NCBI RefSeq assembly: GCF_000422965.1
Contig: NZ_AUHB01000001.1
Span: 62,001-126,000, forward strand
DNA length: 64,000 bases
From: Pleomorphomonas oryzae DSM 16300
GTDB taxonomy: Bacteria; Pseudomonadota; Alphaproteobacteria; Rhizobiales; Pleomorphomonadaceae
Reading direction: 5' to 3'
Position numbers and translations under genes: made by a program. The notes beneath the pieces are model-generated. The model was not told the DNA's origin, did not search any database, and saw only the letters and a program-made list of their open reading frames with translations. This document shows, in pieces, positions 50,386 to 59,378 of this stretch (position 1 is the stretch's first letter; each line of letters opens with the position of its first letter).

Positions 50386-51693
50386 TCACTCAGCCGCAAC
50401 AGCCGACGGGTTGTTGGGATGAGTCGTCCAGTTGGCATATTGCGCCGGCACGACCTTGCCGGTGCGTGGATCGACCGACCCTGGCGTCATCGCCTCCATG
50501 GTGATGCAACCATCGACGGGACAGACGTTGACGCAGAGATTGCAGCCGACGCACTCCTCGTCCTTCACCTCGAAATGCCGGATGCCGTCGACCATGTGGG
50601 TGATCGCCTGGTGCGAGGTATCCTCGCAGGCGATGTGACAGCGGCCGCACTTGATGCAGAGATCCTGATCGATCTTGGCTTTGGCGATGTAGTTGAGGTT
50701 GAGATACTTCCAGTCCGACAGGTTCTTGACCGCGAGGCCGCGAAAATCCTCGATGGTGGAGAAGCCGTGACCGTCCATGTACTGCTTCAAGCCATCGATC
50801 ATCTCCTCGACGATCTTGAAGCCATAGGTCATCACGGCCGTGCAGACCTGCACGGTGCCACAGCCGAGCGCAATGTATTCGGCAGCGTCGCGCCAGGTTT
50901 CGATGCCGCCGATGCCGGAAATCGGCAGGCCGAAGGTTTCGGGATCGCGAGCGATCTCGGCCACCATATTGAGGGCGATCGGCTTCACCGCCGGCCCGCA
51001 ATAACCGCCGTGACTGCCTTTGCCGTCGATGGTCGGCACGGGCGCAAAGCTGTCGAGATCGACGGCGACGATCGAATTGATGGTGTTGATCAGCGACACC
51101 GCATCCGCCCCGCCCCGCTTGGCGGCGCGAGCGGGATAGCGGATATCGGTGATGTTGGGCGTCAGCTTGACAATCACCGGCATGCGCGTCGCCGCCTTGC
51201 ACCAACGGGCGACCATCTCGATGTATTCGGGCACCTGCCCCACCGACGATCCCATGCCGCGCTCGCTCATGCCATGCGGGCAGCCGAAGTTGAGCTCGAT
51301 GCCGTCGGCACCGGTCTCCTCGACGCGGGCTATGATGGAATTCCAGTTCTGCTCCTCGCAGGGCACCATCAGCGAGACGACCAGCGCCCTGTCGGGCCAG
51401 GCCTTCTTCACCTCGGTGATTTCGCGAAGGTTCAACTCCAACGGCCGATCGGTGATCAACTCGATGTTGTTGAGGCCGGCCAGACGGCGGTCACCGGCGT
51501 GGATGGCGCCATAGCGCGGGCCGTTGACGTTGACGACGGCGGGATCCTCGCCGAGCGTCTTCCAGACGACGCCACCCCAGCCGGCACGGTAGGCGCGCTC
51601 GACGTTGTACTTCTTGTCGGTGGGTGGCGCCGAGGCGAGCCAGAAGGGGTTCGGCGACTTGATGCCCAGGAAGTTGGTGCGGAGATCGGCCAT
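50386..51693 (-). CDS. preA: NAD-dependent dihydropyrimidine dehydrogenase, catalytic subunit
   Basis: A 435-residue FMN/Fe-S protein that reduces uracil or thymine to the dihydro form with PreT. The DHOD-like barrel has NPFWLASAPPTDKKYNVERA, ELNFGCPHGMSERGMGS and KLTPNITDIRYPARAAKRGG. The C-terminal double ferredoxin has CIKCGRCHIAC and CVGCNLCVNVCP. Length and cysteines are complete. It follows preT by 12 nt. It ends against the inverted repeat and the convergent LysR gene. Confidence 0.96.
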   Translation of the reverse strand: MADLRTNFLGIKSPNPFWLASAPPTDKKYNVERAYRAGWGGVVWKTLGEDPAVVNVNGPRYGAIHAGDRRLAGLNNIELITDRPLELNLREITEVKKAWPDRALVVSLMVPCEEQNWNSIIARVEETGADGIELNFGCPHGMSERGMGSSVGQVPEYIEMVARWCKAATRMPVIVKLTPNITDIRYPARAAKRGGADAVSLINTINSIVAVDLDSFAPVPTIDGKGSHGGYCGPAVKPIALNMVAEIARDPETFGLPISGIGGIETWRDAAEYIALGCGTVQVCTAVMTYGFKIVEEMIDGLKQYMDGHGFSTIEDFRGLAVKNLSDWKYLNLNYIAKAKIDQDLCIKCGRCHIACEDTSHQAITHMVDGIRHFEVKDEECVGCNLCVNVCPVDGCITMEAMTPGSVDPRTGKVVPAQYANWTTHPNNPSAVAAE

Positions 51694-51705
51694 TTGGGAA
51701 CTCCC

Positions 51706-53040
51706 TCAAGCGCTCAGGGTGGCGTGGATGGAAAGGGCGGCGCGCTTGCCGTGATCGACGGCCTGGACGGTGAGGTCCTCACCGCCGCGGACGCAGTCGC
51801 CACCGGCCCAGACGCCGGCGAGCGAGGTGCGCATGTCCTCATCGACGGCGATACGGCCACTTTCGAGAGCGACAGTCTCGCCATCTTCGATCGGTCCGGC
51901 AACGAAGGTCTGGCCGATCGCTTTCATCACCTGATCGGCGGCGAGGCGAACCATCCGCCCCGTTCCGACGAGACGGCCGGCTTCATTCAGGGCGGTCCGT
52001 TCGAAATCGACTGCCGCGACGGCGTTGCCTTCCGACACCACGGCTTTCGGCGCGACCCAGTGCAGGATGCGCACGCCGTTGACCTGCGCCAGCTCCTGCT
52101 CGTAAGGACTGGCCCCCATCTCGGCGGCACCACGCCGGTAGGCGATGGTTACATCGTCGGCACCGAGCTTTTTGGCCTGAATCGCCGCGTCCACCGCCGT
52201 CATGCCGCCACCGATGACGACAACGCGCGCGCCCACCTCGATCTCCGACTTGTCGGGCGATTGCCTGAGATTCTCGATCCAGCGGACGGCGTCGACAACA
52301 CCAGCGGTCTCCTCTCCCTCGACGCCCAGAGCGTTGACGGCCTGCAGGCCGAGACCGAGGAAGACCGCATCGAAGTCGGCCTTGAGGCCAGCCAACGTGA
52401 TATCGCGACCGAGCGCCTTGCCCGCCTCAACCGTGATACCGCCAACGCCGAGGATGAAATCCACCTCGCGCTGGGCGAAATCATCGGTCGCCTTATAGGC
52501 GGCGATGCCAAACTCGTTGAGGCCGCCGGCCTTGCCACGTGCTTCGAAGATCGTCACTTCGTGGCCCTTCAGCGCCAACTCGTGCGCGCAGGCGAGCCCT
52601 GCCGGCCCCGCGCCGACCACGGCCACCTTGCGACCGGTAGCAGGCGCGCGAACACCATAGGCGGCGTGGCGGTCGAGATAGTGATCGGTGGCATAACGTT
52701 GGAGAAGGCCGATGCGCACCGGCTTGTCCTCGGCAAGGTTCCTGACGCAGGCTTCCTCGCAGAGTGTCTCGGTGGGGCAGACGCGGGCGCACATGCCGCC
52801 AAGAATGTTGGAAGAAAAGATGGTCTCGGCGGCGCCGACAACATTGCCTGTGCCGATTTTGCGAATGAACATGGGAATGTCGATCGATGTCGGGCACGCA
52901 TTGGTGCAAGGCGCGTCGAAGCAGAAATAGCAGCGATCGCTTTCAACGACCGCTTCATGCGCGCCGAGCGGCGGATGAACGTCCGAGAAATTCTTTCCGT
53001 AATCGGCCGCGTCGAGGCGCCCCGCAGAAATGTCCGGCAT
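51706..53040 (-). CDS. preT: NAD-dependent dihydropyrimidine dehydrogenase, FAD/Fe-S subunit
   Basis: A 444-residue GltD-like electron-input subunit of PreTA. The N-terminus holds Cys clusters CYFCFDAPCTNACP and GGMCARVCPTETLCEEACVR for Fe-S centres. The FAD site is VAVVGAGPAGLACAHELALKGHEVTIFE and the NAD site VVVIGGGMTAVDAA. It starts electron transfer from NADH for pyrimidine reduction. A possible half RutR site (TTGACC, minus strand, near 53,268) lies about 225 nt upstream. Confidence 0.95.
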   Translation of the reverse strand: MPDISAGRLDAADYGKNFSDVHPPLGAHEAVVESDRCYFCFDAPCTNACPTSIDIPMFIRKIGTGNVVGAAETIFSSNILGGMCARVCPTETLCEEACVRNLAEDKPVRIGLLQRYATDHYLDRHAAYGVRAPATGRKVAVVGAGPAGLACAHELALKGHEVTIFEARGKAGGLNEFGIAAYKATDDFAQREVDFILGVGGITVEAGKALGRDITLAGLKADFDAVFLGLGLQAVNALGVEGEETAGVVDAVRWIENLRQSPDKSEIEVGARVVVIGGGMTAVDAAIQAKKLGADDVTIAYRRGAAEMGASPYEQELAQVNGVRILHWVAPKAVVSEGNAVAAVDFERTALNEAGRLVGTGRMVRLAADQVMKAIGQTFVAGPIEDGETVALESGRIAVDEDMRTSLAGVWAGGDCVRGGEDLTVQAVDHGKRAALSIHATLSA

Positions 53041-53439
53041 GGATATTGATCCCGTGGCTGGTGCACAGTAACGACAAAGACAATACGCTCCCGTTCATCG
53101 AAACGGCCAGCGCGGCGCGTCCGATGTCCTTGATGCAAACGCGATTCAGGATGGCCAAGACCAGCCAGAACCAGGTTTTTCGATTGTCTTGTCCGCTATT
53201 CCCCGGCGGTTTTTCTCCGCTCGCTTGTTTCCTTGATCTTTCGGTAAAAAAATCAAGCGGTCAAGGCGCAAATTTGAGCATAAACCGGGCAATCGAGCCT
53301 TTTCCGTAAGCGACGGCACCAAAATAGAAGTTGTTCGACGTCTCCAACCTGCTGAATAGAGGGGCGATCAGGGGAGAGGCGGTGAAGATCCCGTAACGGG
53401 TCCTTGCAGGGCGACAGAAAAAACTTGATCGCCTCAGAA
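53041..53439. other. Non-coding region upstream of preT
   Basis: 399 bases without a credible gene. It must hold the preT promoter. A TTGACCGCTTGAT stretch on the minus strand (53,268-53,256) keeps one half of the RutR palindrome. Short hairpins such as GATCCCGTAACGGGTC near 53,390 are present. Confidence 0.5.
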
Positions 53440-53545
53440 CAAAAAAAGAGGGCTTGCGCCCTCTAGTTGTTTGGACCGCTAGTCCGCGAAAACCGCGGAA
53501 GGGGCTGCTAAACCCCGCGACGAGTTGAGCCAGCAACGTTGTCGC
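53440..53545 (-). ncRNA. Candidate small RNA with stacked hairpins and U-run terminator
   Basis: On the minus strand four small hairpins follow one another: GGGGTTTAGCAGCCCC (53516-53501), TCCGCGGTTTTCGCGGA (53499-53483), the alternative GGACTAGCGGTCC (53485-53473) and AGAGGGCGCAAGCCCTCT (53464-53447), which runs into TTTTTTTG. The end is therefore a strong rho-independent terminator 430 nt beyond trpE(G), with no open frame that would stop before it. A TATCAT at 53,559-53,554 could be the -10 of its own promoter. It is either an independent sRNA or the structured 3' end of the trpE(G) transcript. Confidence 0.5.
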
Positions 53546-53896
53546 AATTTTTATGATAGCGCGTCGCACGCAATCTTCCAGCACCAAAAGTTGTCCGACG
53601 TCTCTTTTTGCATGTATCTTGCTAGAAACATTCAATTCCTTATTAGGGTGCGACATCCTTGCAACAACGTGGCACTCGGCGATCAAGAATTGCGCATCCC
53701 GCGTAAATATTTGATATTTATTGCGAATCTATCCGCTAAAGACCTTATGAAACAGCCACAGCGGCCCGCATTCGCGGGTCCGTTGTCGACTTAATTGGGA
53801 TGTGAGAGCGGCAAACTGCGAATGGTTGCACTCCCTCACCTGCAACACATGCATCAGCTGCCGCTTCCAGGTTCGATCGGCCCAGACAACCGTGAA
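53546..53896. other. Region between trpE(G) and the candidate small RNA
   Basis: 351 bases without a credible gene. A CCCGC/GCGGG hairpin at about 53,766-53,780 lies 115 nt beyond the trpE(G) stop and lacks a T run. The middle (53,610-53,750) is AT-rich and may hold the promoter of the small RNA. Confidence 0.5.
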
Positions 53897-56104
53897 CTAA
53901 GCATCTCGGCGGAAGCGAACTAAACCCTGGATAGCATTCTCGATGATGATGTGACCGGCATCGGCCGACAGCGACATGATCGATTCCGGATGGAACTGCA
54001 CCGCGGCGAAAGGTTCGCTCCGGTGTTCGATGGCCATGATGACCCCGTCGCCGGTCTCCGCTGTCACGCGGAATGCCTCGGGCAGATGTACCTTGTCGGC
54101 ATAAAGCGAGTGGTAACGGCCAATAACGATCTCCGAGGGCAGACCGTTGAACAGCAGCGAGTTGGCCGATACCGTCACCTTCGATGGCTTGCCGTGATAG
54201 GGAACGTCGAGCTGAGCCAGCCGGCCACCGAAGGCTTCCACCATGGCCTGCAAGCCGAGACAGACGCCGAAGACCGGCAAGCCGAGCTCTCGTGCGGCCG
54301 CGATCGTACGCGAACACTGGAAATCTGATGGGTTTCCCGGCCCCGGCGACATGACGAGAAGGTCGGGCTTCTCGGCGGCAATCAGCGCCGGATCGATGCC
54401 CTTCCCTTTCGAGGCCCGCAACGTCTTTACCTCGGCGCCGGTCTGGCGGAAGTAGTTGGCCAGCGTATGAACGAAGCTGTCCTCGTGGTCGACCAGCACG
54501 ATCTTGGTGCCGGAACCTATTGCCTCGCGAACCACCGATGCAGCGGCAACTGGCGTGGTGCCGGCCTCGCGGATGGCGGAAATGAGCGCCGATGCCTTGA
54601 GCTCGGTTTCCTTCTCCTCGTCTTCGGGCACGGAATCATAGAGCAGCGTCGCGCCGGCTCGCACCTCGGCGATGCCATCCTTGAGACGAATGGTTCTGAG
54701 CGTCAGGCCGGTGTTGACATCGCCATTCATCAGGAAGGCGCCGACGGCGCCGCCGTACCAGGCGCGGCAGCTTTTCTCATTGTCCTCGATGAACTGCATC
54801 GCCCAAAGCTTGGGCGCGCCGGTCACCGTGACCGCCCAGGCGTGGCTGAGGAAGGCGTCGAGACCGTCCATGCCGTCGCGCAGCCGGCCTTCGATGTGGT
54901 CGACGGTGTGGATGAGGCGCGAGTACATCTCGATCTGGCGACGGCCGATGACCCGCACCGATCCCGGCTCGCAGATGCGACTCTTGTCGTTGCGGTCGAC
55001 GTCCGAACACATGGTGAGCTCGGCCTCGTCCTTCTTGGAATTGAGCAGGATGCGGATCTGCTCCTCGTCCTCGATGGCGTTACGGCCGCGCCGAATGGTG
55101 CCCGAGATCGGGCAAGTCTCGACGCGCTTGCCATTGGTTACCCGCACGAACATCTCGGGGCTGGCGCCGATCAGGTACTCGTTGGCGCCGAGATTGAACA
55201 TGAAGCCAAAGGGCGCCGGGTTGATCTGCTGCAGGCGACGAGCAATGGCCGATGGTGGCGACGAGGGCTTTTCGTAGAACACCTGCCCAGGCACCACCTC
55301 GAACAGATCGCCGCGCCGGAAATACTCAACGGCCTTGCTCACGGATGCGGCATATTCGCCGGGCTGATGGTCGCCTCGTCCGGGAGTGCGGTCACTTGCC
55401 TGGAACGGCTGCGGCTCGCCATCGCGCGGCAGGCCAACGGTCAGCTTCCCCTCGACGACGAAGTCATAGGAATAGACGGTGGCGGCGGCGCGATGGTGAT
55501 CGACGACGGCAATCTCATCGGGGAAATAGAGCACGAGGTCGCGCTGGTCGTCGGGCCGCGGCAGCTTGAAATCGACGCTGTCGAACTGGAAGGCGAGATC
55601 GTAGCCGAAGGAGCCCCAGAGGCCGAGCTTGTCATCCTCGGGCGTTGCGAATTTCGCGATGATGCGGCGCAGCACCGAGAACACCGACGGCTGGCGCGAG
55701 CGGTCTTCCTCGGCGAAACCGTCCTTGGGGATCGTTACCTCGAGCGAGATCAGCGCATCGCCAATAGAGAGGGAGACGAGATCGGGACCACGGACGGCGG
55801 CGGCGAAGGCGGGGAGCAGGATCCGGCCGCGCGCATTGAGTGCCTCGATCGTCATCTTGCGACCGCGCGCGGTGATCGCCACCGGCGGATCGACGAAAGC
55901 GATATCCCAACGCGAATAGCGGCCGGGAAACTCATAGTTGGAGGACAGAACAGCGCCGCGCCGCGTATCGAGTTTGTCGAAATAGCCGGATATCGCCGTT
56001 TTATACTGGTCGGGCCGGGCGCTACGCGCCACTTCCACACCGCCGGCGGTGACGAAGGATTCTCTGTTGCCGGCCGAACCGGCCTCGGCTTCGCTCTTGA
56101 CCAT
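53897..56104 (-). CDS. trpE: Anthranilate synthase, fused TrpE-TrpG
   Basis: A 735-residue fusion of component I and II of anthranilate synthase, typical for Hyphomicrobiales (trpE(G)). Residues about 1-510 are the chorismate domain ([54 protein letters not shown]). Residues about 535-735 are the glutamine amidotransferase: [17 protein letters not shown], nucleophile Cys in [18 protein letters not shown], and AVQFHPES. It makes anthranilate from chorismate and glutamine. GGGGAG 6 nt before ATG 56104 fixes the start. A Trp leader peptide and an attenuator precede it. Confidence 0.97.
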   Translation of the reverse strand: MVKSEAEAGSAGNRESFVTAGGVEVARSARPDQYKTAISGYFDKLDTRRGAVLSSNYEFPGRYSRWDIAFVDPPVAITARGRKMTIEALNARGRILLPAFAAAVRGPDLVSLSIGDALISLEVTIPKDGFAEEDRSRQPSVFSVLRRIIAKFATPEDDKLGLWGSFGYDLAFQFDSVDFKLPRPDDQRDLVLYFPDEIAVVDHHRAAATVYSYDFVVEGKLTVGLPRDGEPQPFQASDRTPGRGDHQPGEYAASVSKAVEYFRRGDLFEVVPGQVFYEKPSSPPSAIARRLQQINPAPFGFMFNLGANEYLIGASPEMFVRVTNGKRVETCPISGTIRRGRNAIEDEEQIRILLNSKKDEAELTMCSDVDRNDKSRICEPGSVRVIGRRQIEMYSRLIHTVDHIEGRLRDGMDGLDAFLSHAWAVTVTGAPKLWAMQFIEDNEKSCRAWYGGAVGAFLMNGDVNTGLTLRTIRLKDGIAEVRAGATLLYDSVPEDEEKETELKASALISAIREAGTTPVAAASVVREAIGSGTKIVLVDHEDSFVHTLANYFRQTGAEVKTLRASKGKGIDPALIAAEKPDLLVMSPGPGNPSDFQCSRTIAAARELGLPVFGVCLGLQAMVEAFGGRLAQLDVPYHGKPSKVTVSANSLLFNGLPSEIVIGRYHSLYADKVHLPEAFRVTAETGDGVIMAIEHRSEPFAAVQFHPESIMSLSADAGHIIIENAIQGLVRFRRDA

Positions 56105-56149
56105 CGCAATCTCCCCTGTCGCCACTCGGAGAGACCGCCTTGGGCACCT

Positions 56150-56190
56150 TAAACAAAAAGGGCCATTCCGGTCTCCCGGAGCAGCCCTCG
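56150..56190 (-). terminator. trp attenuator
   Basis: On the minus strand GGGC...CCGG (56187-56176) pairs with CCGG...GCCC (56171... to 56160) around GAGA and runs into TTTTTGTTT. It lies between trpL and trpE(G) at the place of the rhizobial attenuator. Upstream segments can pair alternatively as an antiterminator. Confidence 0.85.
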
Positions 56191-56232
56191 CTCATTTCGT
56201 CCCATCTGGACACACCGCGTCGGCCGCTCTCT

Positions 56233-56283
56233 TTATGAGAAGCGCCACCACCACGAAGCGTTCAGGGCGACAAAACCGTTCAT
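56233..56283 (-). CDS. trpL: trp operon leader peptide
   Basis: A 16-residue leader, MNGFVALNASWWWRFS, with three consecutive Trp codons and a TAA stop. TGGAG lies 5-8 nt before the ATG. Ribosome stalling at the Trp codons when charged tRNA-Trp is scarce would favour the antiterminator and expression of trpE(G). In Sinorhizobium the equivalent leader RNA and peptide also act in trans; whether that holds here is unknown. Confidence 0.93.
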   Translation of the reverse strand: MNGFVALNASWWWRFS

Positions 56284-56457
56284 GCCATCTCCATAGGCGA
56301 AGCGCGTCGGCTTGTAAAGTTGATCAACATCGCGACACGTTCGCAGAGGGGAGTTTGCATTTCCCCCGATCGACCTTACAACCCTTGCATCGCCGGCTGC
56401 GCCGGACCACCCGATTTTGGCGCTTTGCGCTGCATGCTTTGATCATAGGTTGCGCCC

Positions 56458-59106
56458 GTGTCCCAGGAAACCTCCCCCGTCATCCGCCTCGCCGACTACC
56501 GGCCCACGCCCTACGCCATCGACAAGGTCGATCTCGATTTCGACCTGACGGCCGAGAGAACGCTGGTCGCGGCAACGCTCGTGCTCTCGCCGCGCGCCGG
56601 CACCGTGTCCGGCGAGCCTCTCGTGCTTGTCGGCAACGAGCTGACGCTCGTTCGCGTTGCGATTGACGGCCGTGAGCTGCTCGAAGGCGATTATGAAGCC
56701 AGTGCCGATCGCCTGACCGTCAAGGCGCCGCCGGCCGGCAGCTTCCGCCTGGACATGACGACCCGCCTCGATCCGGCCGCCAACACCAAGTTGATGGGCC
56801 TTTATCGTTCGTCCGGAACCTGGTGCACCCAGTGCGAGGCGGAGGGTTTCCGTCGCATCACCTATTATTATGACCGGCCGGACGTGCTCTCGGTGTTCAC
56901 CGTCAAGATCACCGCTCCGAAGACTGAGGCGCCGATCCTGCTGTCCAACGGCAACCCGGTGTCATCGGGTGACCTTGATGACGGCCGCCATTTCGCTGTC
57001 TGGCATGATCCCTGGCCGAAGCCGAGCTATCTGTTCGCCTTGGTTGCCGGCGATCTCGATGCGCTCAAAGACGGCTTCACGACCATGAGCGGGCGCAAGG
57101 TGAAGCTCGCCATATACGTCGAGAAAGGCAACGCGCCCAAGGCAGCCTATGCCATGGACTCGCTCAAGCGCTCCATGAAATGGGACGAGGACGTGTTCGG
57201 CCGCGAATATGACCTCGACGTCTTCAACATCGTGGCCGTGTCCGACTTCAACATGGGGGCCATGGAGAACAAGGGCCTCAATGTCTTCAACGACAAATAC
57301 GTGCTGGCCGACCCGGAGATCGCCACCGATACCGACTACGCCGGCATCGAGGCGGTGATCGCCCACGAGTATTTCCACAACTGGACCGGCGATCGCATCA
57401 CCTGTCGCGACTGGTTCCAGCTCTGCCTGAAAGAAGGCCTCACCGTCTTCCGCGACCAGGAATTCTCCTCCGACATGCGATCGCGAGCGGTGAAGCGCAT
57501 CTCCGATGCCCGCCTGCTCAGGAGCCAGCAGTTCCCGGAGGATGGCGGCCCGCTCGCCCACCCGGTCCGTCCAGAGCAGTACAAGGAAATCAACAACTTC
57601 TACACGGCGACCGTCTATGAGAAGGGCGCCGAGGTCATCCGCATGCTGAAGACGCTGATCGGCAGCGATGCCTTCGCGCGCGGCATGGATCTCTACTTTA
57701 GCCGGCATGACGGCGAGGCCGCCACCATCGAGCAGTTCATCGCGTGCTTTGCGGAAACGTCCGGCCGCGATCTCGAGCCCTTCATGGTCTGGTATCGCGA
57801 AGCCGGCACGCCGACCGTCACCATTGAGGAGAGCTGGGACGAAGCAACGCGGCGCTACACGCTGACGCTGACCCAGGAGACGCCGGCAACGCCCGGCCAG
57901 CAGACCAAGAAGCCACGCGTCATTCCGGTGCGCTTCGGCCTGGTTGGGGCCAACGGCAAGGACATGCAGCCGTCATCGATCACGGGCGCCGAACTGAACG
58001 GCGACACGCTGATTCTGACGCAGCCGTCGCACACCGTCACCTTCGAAGGGCTGCCGTCCCGGCCGGTGCCGTCGCTGTTCCGGGGCTTCTCGGCGCCCGT
58101 CAAAGTGCGGCAATCGCTATCGTCGGCCGATCTCATTTTCCTGCTGGCCCACGACACCGACAGTTTCAACCGCTGGCAGGCCGGCACCACGCTGGCCATG
58201 ACGGCGCTGGTCAAGGCGACCCAACAGGTGCGCGCCGGTCAGGCACCCACCTTTGAAACGGCTCCCATCGACGCGCTGGGTGAGCTTCTTGGCGATCCGG
58301 GGCTGGATGCCGCCTTCAAGGCGTTGCTGATCGCCGTACCGAGCGAAAACGACGTTGCCCGCGAGGTGGCTGAAAACGTCGATCCCGACGCGGTCGCCGC
58401 CGCCCATCAGGCCTATCGGCGCACCATCGCCGGACGGATCGAAGGGCGCCTCAAGGCGATCATCGAGGCCGACAAAGCTGCGGCCGGTGCTCCTTATGTG
58501 CCGGATGCCGCCGGCTCGGGTCGGAGATTGCTGGCCAACACGGCTCTCGATCTCCTGTCGATCACCGGCTCGGCCGATGTGATGGCGCTGGTGCGCCGGC
58601 GTTTCGAGACGGCAACCAACATGACGGACCGACTGGCGGCGCTGACCATTCTCGTGCATCGCGGCGACGCGGGCGCCGAGGCGGCGCTGGCCACCTTCTT
58701 CGAGCGTTTTGGCAACGTGCCGCTGGTGGTCGACAAGTGGTTGTCGGCGCAGGCTTCAGCGCCACTCCCCGGCACGCTCGACAAGGTGATGGCGCTGACG
58801 CGGCATCCGGCCTTCTCCTTCGGCAATCCGAACCGGGTGCGGGCGCTGATCGGCGCCTTCTCCACGTCGAACCCCACACAGTTCGGCCGTGCAGATGGCA
58901 AGGGCTTCGGCTTCGTAGCCGACGTCATCTCACGGATCGACACGGCCAACCCGCAGCTCGCTGCCCGGCTGCTCGTCACCTTCCGCTCCTGGCGGTCCTA
59001 CGAGCCGAAGCGACGGGCTCAAGCTGAGACGGCCCTCCACTCGATCCAGATCAAGCCGCAACTGTCGCGCGACGTTGCCGACATCCTAGAGCGTACGCTC
59101 GCCTGA
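56458..59106 (+). CDS. pepN: Aminopeptidase N (PepN, M1 family)
   Basis: An 882-residue zinc aminopeptidase of the E. coli PepN type. The substrate-binding GAMEN is in MGAMENKGLNVF (about residue 266) and the metal site HEYFHNWTG at about residue 303, with the third ligand Glu in LKEGLTVFRDQEF. The C-terminal ERAP/DUF3458 parts are complete. It trims peptides from the N-terminus in the cytosol. The GTG start (MSQETSPVIRLADYRP) gives the standard N-terminus. It is divergent from trpL across about 175 nt. Confidence 0.96.
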   Translation: MSQETSPVIRLADYRPTPYAIDKVDLDFDLTAERTLVAATLVLSPRAGTVSGEPLVLVGNELTLVRVAIDGRELLEGDYEASADRLTVKAPPAGSFRLDMTTRLDPAANTKLMGLYRSSGTWCTQCEAEGFRRITYYYDRPDVLSVFTVKITAPKTEAPILLSNGNPVSSGDLDDGRHFAVWHDPWPKPSYLFALVAGDLDALKDGFTTMSGRKVKLAIYVEKGNAPKAAYAMDSLKRSMKWDEDVFGREYDLDVFNIVAVSDFNMGAMENKGLNVFNDKYVLADPEIATDTDYAGIEAVIAHEYFHNWTGDRITCRDWFQLCLKEGLTVFRDQEFSSDMRSRAVKRISDARLLRSQQFPEDGGPLAHPVRPEQYKEINNFYTATVYEKGAEVIRMLKTLIGSDAFARGMDLYFSRHDGEAATIEQFIACFAETSGRDLEPFMVWYREAGTPTVTIEESWDEATRRYTLTLTQETPATPGQQTKKPRVIPVRFGLVGANGKDMQPSSITGAELNGDTLILTQPSHTVTFEGLPSRPVPSLFRGFSAPVKVRQSLSSADLIFLLAHDTDSFNRWQAGTTLAMTALVKATQQVRAGQAPTFETAPIDALGELLGDPGLDAAFKALLIAVPSENDVAREVAENVDPDAVAAAHQAYRRTIAGRIEGRLKAIIEADKAAAGAPYVPDAAGSGRRLLANTALDLLSITGSADVMALVRRRFETATNMTDRLAALTILVHRGDAGAEAALATFFERFGNVPLVVDKWLSAQASAPLPGTLDKVMALTRHPAFSFGNPNRVRALIGAFSTSNPTQFGRADGKGFGFVADVISRIDTANPQLAARLLVTFRSWRSYEPKRRAQAETALHSIQIKPQLSRDVADILERTLA

Positions 59107-59128
59107 TCGACGGCTCTCACAAAATATG

Positions 59129-59165
59129 CCTCTCCCGGTTTTCTTTTCTAGAGAAGCGGGAGAGG
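59129..59165 (+). terminator. Hairpin behind pepN
   Basis: CCTCTCCCG (59129-59137) and CGGGAGAGG (59157-59165) pair perfectly around a 19-nt loop that can form a small inner stem. No T run follows, so it is a weak terminator or a processing site. Confidence 0.45.
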
Positions 59166-59378
59166 GCAACAGCCCGTAAAAGCCTATGGTCGCACGCTAA
59201 ATTTCGCCGTTCAGACTCGGCAGGAATGTCACAGGCCCTTCCATTTGCCCGCGGCGATTCAAAAAGAAGATTCAACGCTCTTTAACCTATGGACAGAGCG
59301 ATTCCCGATGATTCAAACTGCCCTTGATTCGGGGGTGTTTCGCGTTTCCCCAACAACGTGCGGCGGCGGGGCAACGAC

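Noticed and set aside
53261-53686. A 141-codon open frame on the minus strand
   Set aside because: It passes straight through a strong rho-independent terminator and a series of hairpins and has no ribosome-binding site; the region is better explained as non-coding RNA.
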